Numbered from the stretch's first letter, positions 8,054-15,808 are shown. The stretch: 27,581 bases of DNA from JABJPE01 sp036340215 (GCA_036340215.1 JAYYZF010000041.1:1-27581), one strand, 5' to 3'. A program made the numbers and translations. The notes: generated by a model from the sequence alone, not told the origin.

Positions 8054-8572
8054 CTAGGCAACAGAAAACGATGAGCCACAACCACAAGTGGTTTTAGCAT
8101 TTGGATTACTCACAGAAAAATATTCACCATCTATACCAACCTTGTAGTCAATAACAGCACCTTTTAAATACTGATAACTGATTGCATCTATTAATAGGCC
8201 AACCGTATTTTCTTTCGAATTAACTTGTTGCATAGTATGTTTACATATTTTTTGAAAAAAGTTCAAAGCTAGAAGGAAATTTGAACTGTCAACAGTACTT
8301 AAGAGCTGACAAGATTTAACAAAAATGCTATCCAAAATAGATATATCTTCAGATTCAAGAGATGAATCAAAGTTCAAAATAGTCTTCTCTAACAAATAAT
8401 CATCTTCTTGTGACGACTCTTCAAAACTGAAACCATATTGGAATCCTGAACAGCCGCCGCCCTGTATGTAAACACGAAGCTTTAAATCTAAATTTTCCTC
8501 TTCTGACATTAAGCTAAACACTTTATGTGCTGCCCTAGATGTCAGCCCAGACTTATTTGACGTAGTATCTAT
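8054..8572 (-). CDS. erpA: ErpA-type Fe-S carrier with a large insertion and a non-canonical start
   Basis: ErpA delivers Fe-S clusters to apo-proteins. The hallmarks are LKLRVYIQGGGCSGFQYGF and the C-terminal NPNAKTTCGCGSSF, giving the three ligand cysteines. Two things are odd. First, E. coli ErpA has 114 residues, but here about 59 extra residues lie between the DDYLLEK segment and TVGLLIDAISYQYL; they look helical and Ser/Leu-rich. Second, the first ordinary start is GTG at 8521, which removes most of the conserved first helix. Homologous sequence (LTSRAAHKVFSLM) continues upstream in frame to a stop at 8585-8587, with no ATG, GTG or TTG. I place the start at AUA 8570-8572, eight bases after AGAGG. 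The gene just upstream has the same AGAGG-8-start spacing. Alternatives are a truncated GTG start, CUG at 8543-8545, or a sequence error. Confidence 0.8.
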   Translation of the reverse strand: MDTTSNKSGLTSRAAHKVFSLMSEEENLDLKLRVYIQGGGCSGFQYGFSFEESSQEDDYLLEKTILNFDSSLESEDISILDSIFVKSCQLLSTVDSSNFLLALNFFQKICKHTMQQVNSKENTVGLLIDAISYQYLKGAVIDYKVGIDGEYFSVSNPNAKTTCGCGSSFSVA

Positions 8573-8580
8573 TTCTATTA

Positions 8581-8585
8581 CCTCT
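8581..8585 (-). promoter_or_regulatory. Ribosome binding site that decides the erpA start
   Basis: AGAGG lies just after the stop codon of the upstream coiled-coil gene and eight bases before the in-frame AUA at 8570-8572. No comparably good site precedes the GTG at 8521. It also lies inside an 11-codon mini-ORF (ATG at 8586-8588, TAA at 8553-8555) in another frame. Confidence 0.5.
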
Positions 8586-8589
8586 CATG

Positions 8590-8994
8590 TTATTTTTTTG
8601 AAATTTTTAATATTTTCTTATTTAAATTTGTTTGTATTTGCACTATCTGCCCCTGTAAAGCGGTAATTGCTGTCTGAATTGATGACCTGGTTTTCTCAAT
8701 ATTAGCAGTTGAATCCTGGCCTTGCCTCTTTAACTTGGCATCTAAATCAGATTGAACGCTTGCAATTTGGTCCTGAACGTTACTAAGAGCAGCTTTATTA
8801 TTTGTGTCAGCAGTAGCAATTTGAGACTGTAGTGATTGCTCTAAATTTGCAAGCATTGGGGCAATCGAATCCTGTACTTTCTGAATCTTTTTCTCAAGGT
8901 CATCAAGTCGTGAATCATCAGCAGCTAATGAGATATTACAAAAGCCTAGCACAATAAGAACTAAAATAAAAAATTTGTTGTTTATGATATTCAT
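8590..8994 (-). CDS. Small exported coiled-coil protein
   Basis: The protein has a signal peptide (hydrophobic residues 8-20, probable cleavage after ISLA at about 24) and a mature part of about 110 residues. The mature part is almost entirely predicted coiled coil, with repeated Asp-Leu/Ile-Gln patterns such as IQKVQDSIAPML and IQTAITALQGQIVQIQ. The segment before the first Cys does not make a good lipobox, so a periplasmic rather than lipid-anchored product is expected. The ATG at 8994 is chosen over the upstream start at 9066 because AGAGG lies eight bases before it and the signal peptide begins there. It may act like trimeric envelope coiled-coil proteins (Lpp- or CpoB-like), but no specific family is recognised. 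It appears to head the operon with erpA. Confidence 0.75.
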   Translation of the reverse strand: MNIINNKFFILVLIVLGFCNISLAADDSRLDDLEKKIQKVQDSIAPMLANLEQSLQSQIATADTNNKAALSNVQDQIASVQSDLDAKLKRQGQDSTANIEKTRSSIQTAITALQGQIVQIQTNLNKKILKISKK

Positions 8995-9025
8995 ATAAGC
9001 TATACCTCTCTTTTTGCAAGACCAC

Positions 9026-9054
9026 TTGACCCCTTTTGTTTTATCACATAAAAT
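9026..9054 (+). promoter_or_regulatory. Predicted sigma-70 promoter for hemJ
   Basis: TTGACC at 9026-9031 and TAAAAT at 9049-9054 are separated by 17 bases. Transcription would start near 9061, about 26 bases before the hemJ ATG. This is the best consensus promoter I see in the window. Confidence 0.65.
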
Positions 9055-9086
9055 GACAAAAATCACGTATTTTTTAGGTTTATATT

Positions 9087-9527
9087 ATGCAAGATACCCA
9101 ACTGTATTTATGGGTCAAGACTTTTCACATCGTTTTTATGGTAACTTGGTTTAGCGGGTTATTTTACTTACCGAGACTATTTGTTTACCATGCAACAACA
9201 AGTGATACTGTTGGTTACGATCGTTTCTTAGTAATGGAAAGTAAATTATATTACGCCATTACATATCCCGGCGGAGTATTAACTTCAGCTCTAGGTCTAT
9301 TCTTACTTTATCTAAACCCTGCACTCCTTTACCAAAAAAGGGTCATACTGAAACTATCTTTGGTTGCAGTATTATGGTGCTACCATGTTATGTGCGGTTA
9401 CTATTATAAAAGGTTTAGGAGACATAAAAACAATAAAAGCCACGTCTACTTTAGATTTTTTAATGAATTCCCCATACTGATACTTGTAAGCGTAATTTAC
9501 TTAGTGATAGTAAAACCACAACTGTAA
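9087..9527 (+). CDS. hemJ: Protoporphyrinogen IX oxidase HemJ
   Basis: HemJ is the membrane-bound, heme-containing oxidase that converts protoporphyrinogen IX to protoporphyrin IX. The 146-residue, four-helix protein opens with LWVKTFHIVFMVTWFSGLFY, the family signature, including His14. The conserved Lys89 lies in the segment VILKLSLVAVLWCYH; His and Lys at these places are essential in characterised HemJ proteins. AGG lies eight bases before the ATG. HemJ replaces HemG/HemY. The product is the substrate of ferrochelatase, encoded about 2 kb downstream on the other strand. The GalU-like gene follows at 58 bases and is probably co-transcribed. Confidence 0.92.
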   Translation: MQDTQLYLWVKTFHIVFMVTWFSGLFYLPRLFVYHATTSDTVGYDRFLVMESKLYYAITYPGGVLTSALGLFLLYLNPALLYQKRVILKLSLVAVLWCYHVMCGYYYKRFRRHKNNKSHVYFRFFNEFPILILVSVIYLVIVKPQL

Positions 9528-9585
9528 ATTACATAGTTATTAAATAACAAGATAAATTGTTGCTAGAGAAGTTAAGGACATCACA

Positions 9586-10515
9586 ATGCAGAGAGAAGAA
9601 CTAGAATTCATTATTTTGGCCGCAGGAAAGTCTACGCGAAATTTCCCCCACTCAAAAGGAATACCTCACAAGTCATTGGTTCCCTTTGGCAGCCGTAAAA
9701 TTATTGATCATCTTATGAGTGAAATAATATCTGCAGGGGGCAAGTATATCACCATTGTTGTTTCTGATGATAACGCCAAAAAGGCTTTTCAAGAGTGTTT
9801 CAAACGCGAAGAAATTGTTGAAAATAAATTTAAGAAATCGAATAACCAAATAGGTTTGGAATTATTGCAAAGTATATACATCCCCAAAGATGTGAACATA
9901 AAATATGTTATACAAAAAGAGCCCAAAGGGTTAGCGCATGCAATTGGCTTAGCAGCGCAAGAAATAAAGAATAGAAATTTGGCCATAATGCTACCTGATG
10001 ACATAATAATAACAAACGATGGTATCTCTGTAGTAAAGAAAGTCGTTGAAAAATACAAAAATGATGGCTCTAAAGGAAACTTGTTCTTAACCCGTAAGGT
10101 TAATGACATATCGAGATGGGGTATAGTAGAGAATGGCAAGCTTATTGAAAAACCAAAAACAAGTAACTCAAAAGAAGCAGCAATTATGCTGTTCATATTA
10201 GATAAAGTGGTCGGTACGCGGTTAATCAAAGCGGCTATAAATGCGGATACACCAGGCACATATGAATATGAGAAATGGCAAAACCAAGAGGAAATACATC
10301 ACTCAAGATATCTAAATGAAGAAAGTACTAAAGATCCAGAAAGTATGGCAATAAGAACCTTTAAAATTTGTGATGAAGATATTTTTCTTGACTGTGGAAC
10401 ATTGGAAGGTTACGAAAAAGCATTACTTTACACCCTGACAACCACATCATTTTTTAGAGAAGAAAATAGGGAATTTATAATTAATCACTTAGATAAGATT
10501 TGTGCAAAAACGTAG
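9586..10515 (+). CDS. GalU-like sugar-phosphate nucleotidyltransferase
   Basis: The protein resembles UTP-glucose-1-phosphate uridylyltransferases. The N-terminal Rossmann motif is ILAAGKSTRNFPHSK (residues 10-24), followed by KSLVPFGSRKIIDH with the substrate-binding Lys29. The metal/nucleotide site is MLPDDIII near 140, WGIVENG and EKP follow near 180, and DCGTLEGYEKA closes the domain near 270. At 309 residues it fits GalU (about 300). The first motif reads Lys-Ser-Thr-Arg instead of the usual Gly-x-Gly-Thr-Arg and IPKEMLP is replaced by IPHKSLVP, so the sugar or nucleotide specificity could differ. AAGGA precedes the ATG by about eight bases. It probably serves cell-surface polysaccharide synthesis, but no other such gene is near. 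Confidence 0.78.
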   Translation: MQREELEFIILAAGKSTRNFPHSKGIPHKSLVPFGSRKIIDHLMSEIISAGGKYITIVVSDDNAKKAFQECFKREEIVENKFKKSNNQIGLELLQSIYIPKDVNIKYVIQKEPKGLAHAIGLAAQEIKNRNLAIMLPDDIIITNDGISVVKKVVEKYKNDGSKGNLFLTRKVNDISRWGIVENGKLIEKPKTSNSKEAAIMLFILDKVVGTRLIKAAINADTPGTYEYEKWQNQEEIHHSRYLNEESTKDPESMAIRTFKICDEDIFLDCGTLEGYEKALLYTLTTTSFFREENREFIINHLDKICAKT

Positions 10516-10668
10516 GTGTTTTCAAATAAAAGTAGCATTAACATAGTTTAAAAAATAAAACCTTCGTAATAAATAACATTACAAAATTTATGAAAAAAAC
10601 ACTTAAATCCTAAAATTTTAACTACTGCGAAATGAAAAACTAATATAAGTAAATAGTATGATCCGTAT

Positions 10669-11598
10669 CTAGTTTGAATAACTATGTGGTTCCAACTTTG
10701 ATATAGTTAATTTATCATCTACTTCTAAAGGAATACTCGGAGCTTCTTTCATAGCACCATTTAAGGAAATTAGACTCTCAGAACTTGTATCAGTAATAAC
10801 AGGTATACTCTCTATTTTGTCCCAGTCAGCTAAGACGATATCTTTGGCATAGTACAAACCAACAAGCCAAGCAGAAATACTTAAGCATTTTAGAAATAAC
10901 AAAAGTAAAGATAGATATGACATATTTGTTGTCATAAAAAATGAAAAAATAGATAGCGCAGTTATACCAGAATTTTTTAAATATCCAATATGATTTCCGC
11001 TTTTTGCTGTATGCACTAAGGCAAAAATAGGTAGAAAGATAATACAGCACAATGCACGAGTATAGAGTGGCATTTTTTCCCAAATCAAACTGAGATTATT
11101 ACTGAATGCAATATAATTATTCTTGATCCATGGAAAACCAACATCAATGCAGTAACTCCAAAGTCTTTGTATAAAACCAGGCACCTCTCCAAGAAAATTT
11201 ACAAAGAAAGTAATAATTTGCCAAATACATTCAAGGAATATTGTAACTCCAGCGGCAATTGGCATGAGTATGTTATCAAAAAAATATGAAAATAATTTGT
11301 GAATTCCATACACCACAAATAATAACAGCTCTATTAGCTTATATAAGATAGCAAAAATCACATCGCATATTCCAAAAACTATTTTTAATGAAAAAAAACC
11401 TAAATAATATAGTGGCTTTGTAATAAGCCAATTTAAAGCAGGATATATTACGCGTAAAATTAACAGATTATAGACTATTTCTGCGAAAATAAATTTTAGA
11501 ATATTAAAAACAGTTAAAGCTAAAGTTGTAACTAGTTTTTGCAGGAAATAGGAAACCCTCCTGAAAAACAATTTATTTTTATTCCGAGGTGACGACAT
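10669..11598 (-). CDS. Orphan multi-pass membrane protein, 309 aa
   Basis: I do not recognise this protein. A short basic N-terminus is followed by hydrophobic and aromatic sequence to about residue 250, rich in Phe, Tyr, Leu and Ile, with an estimated six to eight membrane segments or re-entrant helices. The last 60 residues are polar and Ser/Glu/Leu-rich, with no membrane segment. The two halves differ: residues 15-160 resemble repeated amphipathic or aromatic helices, and 180-250 are two or three classical membrane helices. There is no strong ribosome binding site; the ATG at 11598 is the first in frame. It lies 58 bases downstream of hemH on the same strand and may be co-transcribed. Confidence 0.7.
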   Translation of the reverse strand: MSSPRNKNKLFFRRVSYFLQKLVTTLALTVFNILKFIFAEIVYNLLILRVIYPALNWLITKPLYYLGFFSLKIVFGICDVIFAILYKLIELLLFVVYGIHKLFSYFFDNILMPIAAGVTIFLECIWQIITFFVNFLGEVPGFIQRLWSYCIDVGFPWIKNNYIAFSNNLSLIWEKMPLYTRALCCIIFLPIFALVHTAKSGNHIGYLKNSGITALSIFSFFMTTNMSYLSLLLLFLKCLSISAWLVGLYYAKDIVLADWDKIESIPVITDTSSESLISLNGAMKEAPSIPLEVDDKLTISKLEPHSYSN

Positions 11599-11656
11599 TT
11601 ATACATTCTTATAAAAACAAGTTTTATCATACATATAACAATAATAAATGTCAATT

Positions 11657-12664
11657 TCAACCATTACTAATTAAGATACAAAGAGCATCAACCCAAGTAG
11701 AATTGTCGTTTAAACATGGAACTAGAGTAAAATCTTTACCCCCAAGCTTGAGCCAATCTTCCTTTGCCTCCATTCCTATTTCTTCAAGGGTTTCCAAACA
11801 ATCTGCAACAAATGATGGACATATAACGGCAATATTTTTTATTTCATGCTGCTTGGATAAAGACTCCAAAATATCGTCTGTATATGGAGTAATCCATGGA
11901 GTTTTGCCAAGACGCGACTGGAAAGATACCACGTAATCTTCTCGGTTTATACCCGCGCGCTCAGATATTAGTTTTGCTGTTTCATAACATTGGGCTCTGT
12001 AACACACCTTGTTAGATTCTGATATACTAGGGCAAGGTTGCTCAGCTTTACAGACATAAGCGCACCCAGATTTCTCAATATGCCGAACGGGCAAGCCGTG
12101 AAAACTGAAAATTACCTTATCAATCTCTTTACCGTTTATACTCTTTTTTAATTGTTCAGAATATGCTCCTACGAAACCCGAACTATTGTAAAACTCAGGG
12201 AGAAAATTTACTGGTTGGATATACTGTTTCTCAGACAATATTTTGAATATTTTCTCATTTACCGATCCACTTGTTGCTGAAGCATATTGTGGAAATAATG
12301 ATAACACAATGATCCTATCACAATCCTTAAGGCTGTTAAGTCCAGCTTCGATACTTGGATCACCATATCTCATTGCTAACACAACCTTGTAATCATCTCC
12401 GAGCTTAGTGGCAACTTTCTTTGTTAATTTATCTCCGTATACTCTTAAAGGAGAACCATCAGCGAACCAAATTTTCTTATATGCTGCTTGTGACAACTTT
12501 GGCCTGAACGGCAATATAAAAAGATATAAAAGTAAATAGCGGATTAATATCGGCAAATCTATAACTCTAGCGTCAGATAAGAATTCCCTGAGATAAGAAC
12601 GAACACTAGATAAATCTGTAGATGCGGGAGTCCCTAGGTTAACAAGCAACACACCAATAGACAT
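11657..12664 (-). CDS. hemH: Ferrochelatase HemH
   Basis: HemH inserts Fe(II) into protoporphyrin IX, the last step of heme synthesis, at the inner membrane face. The N-terminal GVLLVNLGTP, the metal-site His in FSFHGLPVRH (His189 from the start used here), SRLGKTPWITPYTD and ADCLETLEEIG with the conserved Glu are all visible. A Cys-rich stretch follows the catalytic His, with Cys at 201, 205, 211, 221 and 226 ending in CYRAQC. Such Cys patterns occur in many bacterial HemH proteins and could bind a metal or an Fe-S cluster. The ATG at 12664 has GAGAG six bases upstream; the alternative is TTG at 12676. It pairs functionally with hemJ. Confidence 0.95.
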   Translation of the reverse strand: MSIGVLLVNLGTPASTDLSSVRSYLREFLSDARVIDLPILIRYLLLYLFILPFRPKLSQAAYKKIWFADGSPLRVYGDKLTKKVATKLGDDYKVVLAMRYGDPSIEAGLNSLKDCDRIIVLSLFPQYASATSGSVNEKIFKILSEKQYIQPVNFLPEFYNSSGFVGAYSEQLKKSINGKEIDKVIFSFHGLPVRHIEKSGCAYVCKAEQPCPSISESNKVCYRAQCYETAKLISERAGINREDYVVSFQSRLGKTPWITPYTDDILESLSKQHEIKNIAVICPSFVADCLETLEEIGMEAKEDWLKLGGKDFTLVPCLNDNSTWVDALCILISNG

Positions 12665-12809
12665 AATAACTCTCAACTAAAGTGGTAATTTTATTCTAAA
12701 TTTAGATTTAACTCAACAATATTAATAAACCATAAAAAAATAAAAAAACTTTTTTTTGCTATTAAGGTTTTTTTTAAATAATATTAATATAGAGGTAGGG
12801 AAAATCATT

Positions 12810-14132
12810 ATGGATATGGATAAATCTTCAGTAAAACAGGAATCTGGAATTAAAGGCGCAAATCAGCAATTTGCTGATTTAATGCAACGCTCTTTATTGC
12901 TGATAGAAGTTTTACAGAAAGAAATGCCTAACTCAGACAAACTAACTCAACTTTGCTCTAGACTCCGGAATTTATTACTATACGACACCATTTCTACTGA
13001 AATGAAAGAAATACTTATTAAGTTCCTACTATCTTCTAGTGAAGAAGATAAATCATTTAGCGGAATCAATCAAATCAAAACTCTTCTGGCAAAATACTAT
13101 ACAAAACAAGAATATATGTACGAGTATAGATCTATACACGTGGATAGTTGTTTAAGTTCGATTTACATTCTTGTTGGAATATTAGTAACAATCATGGCTC
13201 TTTCTACAAGCAAACCAATATTACTCACATGTGCGATCGCTGGGTTAGGTATCGCTATATTCGACGTAACCGTGAAGATACCACTCGAAATGTATTCATT
13301 CCTAGATATCAATAACTCACAAGCAGAAGAGTACAGGCAAAAGACAAACAGACAAAAATTATTATTTTTTATTAAAAGAGTATTAGAAGATCCTCAAAAA
13401 ATTTTGCTATCTCTTGTAACTCTTTTTGGTGCTATAATACTTCTATTATCTATTACTTCCCCAGCAATTGTAAGCTTAGCCCCCATCCTAGTGCCAGTTA
13501 CAGTAACAACTATGAGTTTAATAGGTATTTTCTTAGTTTATAAGGAATTAAATAAATGCAAAAGCCTACTAAATGATCTTAATGAGAAAACTAAAGACAC
13601 GCACATCTACGCAGAAAAAATAATTTTAGAGGCTGATAGATTTCATAATATTATTTATAATTTTCAGCTAATACCAACTAAAAAGTTAAAAGAAATATAT
13701 AGCATTATAAATAAACCAGATACCAATAGCGTAATTGAGAAAAATAAAATCAATGAAGAAGATAAGGAAGTATTAAAATCTGAACAAGCAGATCCATTTC
13801 TACAAAAACATGCAGATGAGTTAGCGAATGTTGAACAGAAAAAAAATGATAAGTCTAATGATGCACAAGCTGGAAATAATGAAGAGCTAAAAAATAATGA
13901 GGAAAATTACACTAAAGAGGATTCAAGCATAGATATAACAACAAGAGGAACAGATCTAGAAATCACCACAGAGACTAAAACTAGCACTAGAAGCTCAGAA
14001 TTTTTATCTAAATCTTCTGAAAACAAACAACAAGCTGATAATATAGCCACGGATAACGAACAAGATGCTAGCGAAACAGATGGTGAATCTGAAGGTGAAA
14101 GAGAAGGAAGTAGTAACAAAAAGAAAAATTGA
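12810..14132 (+). CDS. Orphan membrane protein with a long acidic tail, 440 aa
   Basis: I do not recognise this protein. The start is set at ATG 12810 by the purine-rich GAGGTAGGG upstream (ATG 12816 is also possible); 12756 lies before that site. From this start a soluble helical N-terminus runs to about residue 110. Two hydrophobic hairpins follow, at about 115-157 and 197-244, split by a charged loop. A coiled-coil segment covers about 245-310. The last 120 residues are a low-complexity Lys/Glu/Asn/Ser tail, becoming Glu/Asp/Ser-rich before a terminal Lys-Lys-Lys-Asn. The Glu-rich block close to the C-terminus is reminiscent of Dot/Icm (type IVB) secretion signals. That is inference, because no secretion gene lies in the window. 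Confidence 0.75.
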   Translation: MDMDKSSVKQESGIKGANQQFADLMQRSLLLIEVLQKEMPNSDKLTQLCSRLRNLLLYDTISTEMKEILIKFLLSSSEEDKSFSGINQIKTLLAKYYTKQEYMYEYRSIHVDSCLSSIYILVGILVTIMALSTSKPILLTCAIAGLGIAIFDVTVKIPLEMYSFLDINNSQAEEYRQKTNRQKLLFFIKRVLEDPQKILLSLVTLFGAIILLLSITSPAIVSLAPILVPVTVTTMSLIGIFLVYKELNKCKSLLNDLNEKTKDTHIYAEKIILEADRFHNIIYNFQLIPTKKLKEIYSIINKPDTNSVIEKNKINEEDKEVLKSEQADPFLQKHADELANVEQKKNDKSNDAQAGNNEELKNNEENYTKEDSSIDITTRGTDLEITTETKTSTRSSEFLSKSSENKQQADNIATDNEQDASETDGESEGEREGSSNKKKN

Positions 14133-14199
14133 ATCCTTAATAATTGCTCTATATAATTTCAATTAAAACACATACAAGAATAAATTAAGAAAAGCTAAG

Positions 14200-14230
14200 A
14201 ATAAGCCGGCGTTCATCCTGCCGGTTTATT
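14200..14230. terminator. Bidirectional rho-independent terminator
   Basis: AATAAGCCGGC at 14200-14210 pairs with GCCGGTTTATT at 14220-14230. The stem has 11 pairs (one G-U) around a nine-base loop. On the plus strand it is followed by ATTTTAATTT, and on the minus strand by TCTTAGCTTTTC. It lies between the convergent orphan gene and fmt and can serve both, four bases after the fmt stop. Confidence 0.85.
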
Positions 14231-14233
14231 ATT

Positions 14234-15175
14234 TTAATTTAAATTTTCTTTTACCTTGAAGAGATTTTGCCTACCCTGATATATTTCACTTGCTCTAGCT
14301 GCTTTCTTACCTGGCAATTGTAGTATCGTTAATAATATACTCCCAGAACTTACTTGGATCTCTAATCCAGCCTCATCCCAAGATATTACTTCTCCATTAT
14401 TAAAGCTAGAATTACTATTACGACCAATCTTAGCCTCATGAACTTTTATATTGGTATTCTTGTGGCTAAAAAAGCAACCAGGCCAAGGCTGCAATCCTCT
14501 TAACTTGAGGATAATGTCTTTAGCAGATAAATTGAAATTTATTTTACCATCTTGTTTTGATAACTTTGGTGCATATGTTGCGAGCTCGTCGGCTTGAGGC
14601 TGTGGCAGAGAAGATTTTGTAATGAGATTATTAATAGTGTATAACAATGACTTTGCGCCAACAACTGCAAGCCTATCGTAAACCTCTGCAGCAGTCTCAT
14701 TCTCAGCAATATCATAGCTTGCCGTATGATAAACAGGACCAGCGTCAAGCTTTTGAACAAGGCGCATTATACTTACACCAGTTACTTTATCTCCTGCCAT
14801 AATCGCCCTGTTTATTGGTGCTGCGCCACGCCATTTAGGTAATAATGAAGCATGTACATTTAAAGAGTCTATCTTTGGAATCTTGAGAACACTTTCAGGG
14901 AGTATCATACCATAAGCCACAACAATAAGTAGATCTGCTTCATAAGCAGCAAGCTCAGAAATCGCAGCATCATTTTTGAAATCTAAAGGGGTGTGTACGG
15001 TCTTTCCATGCGCCTGAGCTAAAGCTTTTACTGGACTAGGGCACAAGTGCTGCCCCCTGCCCTTAGGCCTATCCTGCTGAGTATAAACTGCACATACATC
15101 ATGTTTACTCTTAAGTAAATATTCCAAAGATGGAACTGCAAATTCCGGGGTTCCCGCAAATACGATCTTATACAC
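14234..15175 (-). CDS. fmt: Methionyl-tRNA formyltransferase
   Basis: Fmt formylates initiator Met-tRNA with 10-formyl-tetrahydrofolate. The 313 residues align through both domains with E. coli Fmt (315 aa). Visible motifs are IVFAGTPEFAVP at 4-15, the tRNA-contacting loop DRPKGRG at 35-41, the active-site NVHASLLPKWRGAAP with Asn106 and His108, and Asp144 in KLDAGP. The C-terminal OB-like domain ends with GKKAARASEIYQGRQNLF. The start is GTG, with AGGA seven bases upstream. It is nine bases downstream of def, forming the usual def-fmt unit, though with no priA or rsmB nearby. The strong hairpin at 14200-14230 ends the unit. Confidence 0.96.
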   Translation of the reverse strand: MYKIVFAGTPEFAVPSLEYLLKSKHDVCAVYTQQDRPKGRGQHLCPSPVKALAQAHGKTVHTPLDFKNDAAISELAAYEADLLIVVAYGMILPESVLKIPKIDSLNVHASLLPKWRGAAPINRAIMAGDKVTGVSIMRLVQKLDAGPVYHTASYDIAENETAAEVYDRLAVVGAKSLLYTINNLITKSSLPQPQADELATYAPKLSKQDGKINFNLSAKDIILKLRGLQPWPGCFFSHKNTNIKVHEAKIGRNSNSSFNNGEVISWDEAGLEIQVSSGSILLTILQLPGKKAARASEIYQGRQNLFKVKENLN

Positions 15176-15184
15176 TAAAAATTC

Positions 15185-15700
15185 CTATGATAAAATTTTC
15201 TTTTCCAGCTTTTTGCGGCGAAGACCTTTTATATAATCTATGTAAAGTTTTCCCTCTAAATGATCCAATTCATGTTGAATAACTCTAGCCATGAATCCGG
15301 TCTCATGCAAACTAATAATCTTCCCGTTTTCATCTTGGGCTTCTAGAGTTATTTCCTCCGCTCTTTCAACACCTGATGCAAGTGACTTTCCTTTTCTTGT
15401 ATTAACTGACATACAACCCTCACGCAAAAGACTTGTTCCAGTATGAGATGTTATAACTGCATTTACTAAGCATAAGGGTTTATTTTTCTCTGGAGAAATA
15501 TCAATGACAGTCACATAAGGAGCATCGGGAATATCAAGTTGAGTTGCAGCTAGTGCTGCACAGCTATCAGCATGATATAATGTTTCAAACATATCAGCGA
15601 CTATCTTCTTGAAGCTTTCGTCAAAAACCTCAACACGCTTACCTTTCCGCCTTAGAAGTTCTAAATCTTCAGGATATTGTAATATTTTAATTACACTCAT
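15185..15700 (-). CDS. def: Peptide deformylase
   Basis: Def removes the N-formyl group from new proteins. All metal and catalytic residues are present: Gln54 in motif 1, Cys96 in EGCMS, and His143, Glu144 and His147 in QHELDH. Motif 1 reads CAALAATQ instead of the usual G-x-GLAATQ, so the two glycines next to the substrate are replaced by Cys and Ala. EGCLS is EGCMS. I recall similar motif 1 variants in some intracellular gammaproteobacteria. At 171 residues it is normal in length. GAGGG lies five bases before the ATG. It is the first gene of def-fmt. Confidence 0.93.
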   Translation of the reverse strand: MSVIKILQYPEDLELLRRKGKRVEVFDESFKKIVADMFETLYHADSCAALAATQLDIPDAPYVTVIDISPEKNKPLCLVNAVITSHTGTSLLREGCMSVNTRKGKSLASGVERAEEITLEAQDENGKIISLHETGFMARVIQHELDHLEGKLYIDYIKGLRRKKLEKKILS

Positions 15701-15808
15701 AAATGCCCTCTATATATTATTTATTATGTCTCTTTCAGCAAGTCTTTGAGCAGACAGAACATTATTTACATTATAGCAAAAATATCAGGCAATCTCAATG
15801 TTTACACC

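Noticed and set aside
8553..8588. An 11-codon ORF as a real small protein gene
   Set aside because: It has no ribosome binding site of its own and overlaps the erpA ribosome binding site; it is reported only as part of the erpA start question.
8995..9066. Longer start of the coiled-coil gene at 9066
   Set aside because: It would place 24 polar/basic residues before a clear signal peptide, while the ATG at 8994 has a good ribosome binding site.
9789..10259. 156-codon open frame on the minus strand within the GalU-like gene
   Set aside because: It is a shadow of the well-supported plus-strand gene and has no recognisable protein features.
10516..10668. Possible terminator hairpin GTAAT / ATTAC in the convergent gap
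   Set aside because: Only five AT-rich pairs; it would be expected by chance in this AT-rich region.
12756..12809. Longer start of the acidic-tail membrane protein at 12756
   Set aside because: The purine-rich ribosome binding site lies downstream of it, just before the ATG at 12810.
13133..13148. CACGTG core as a parS site
   Set aside because: Flanks do not match the GTTNC/GNAAC arms, and the site lies inside a coding region.
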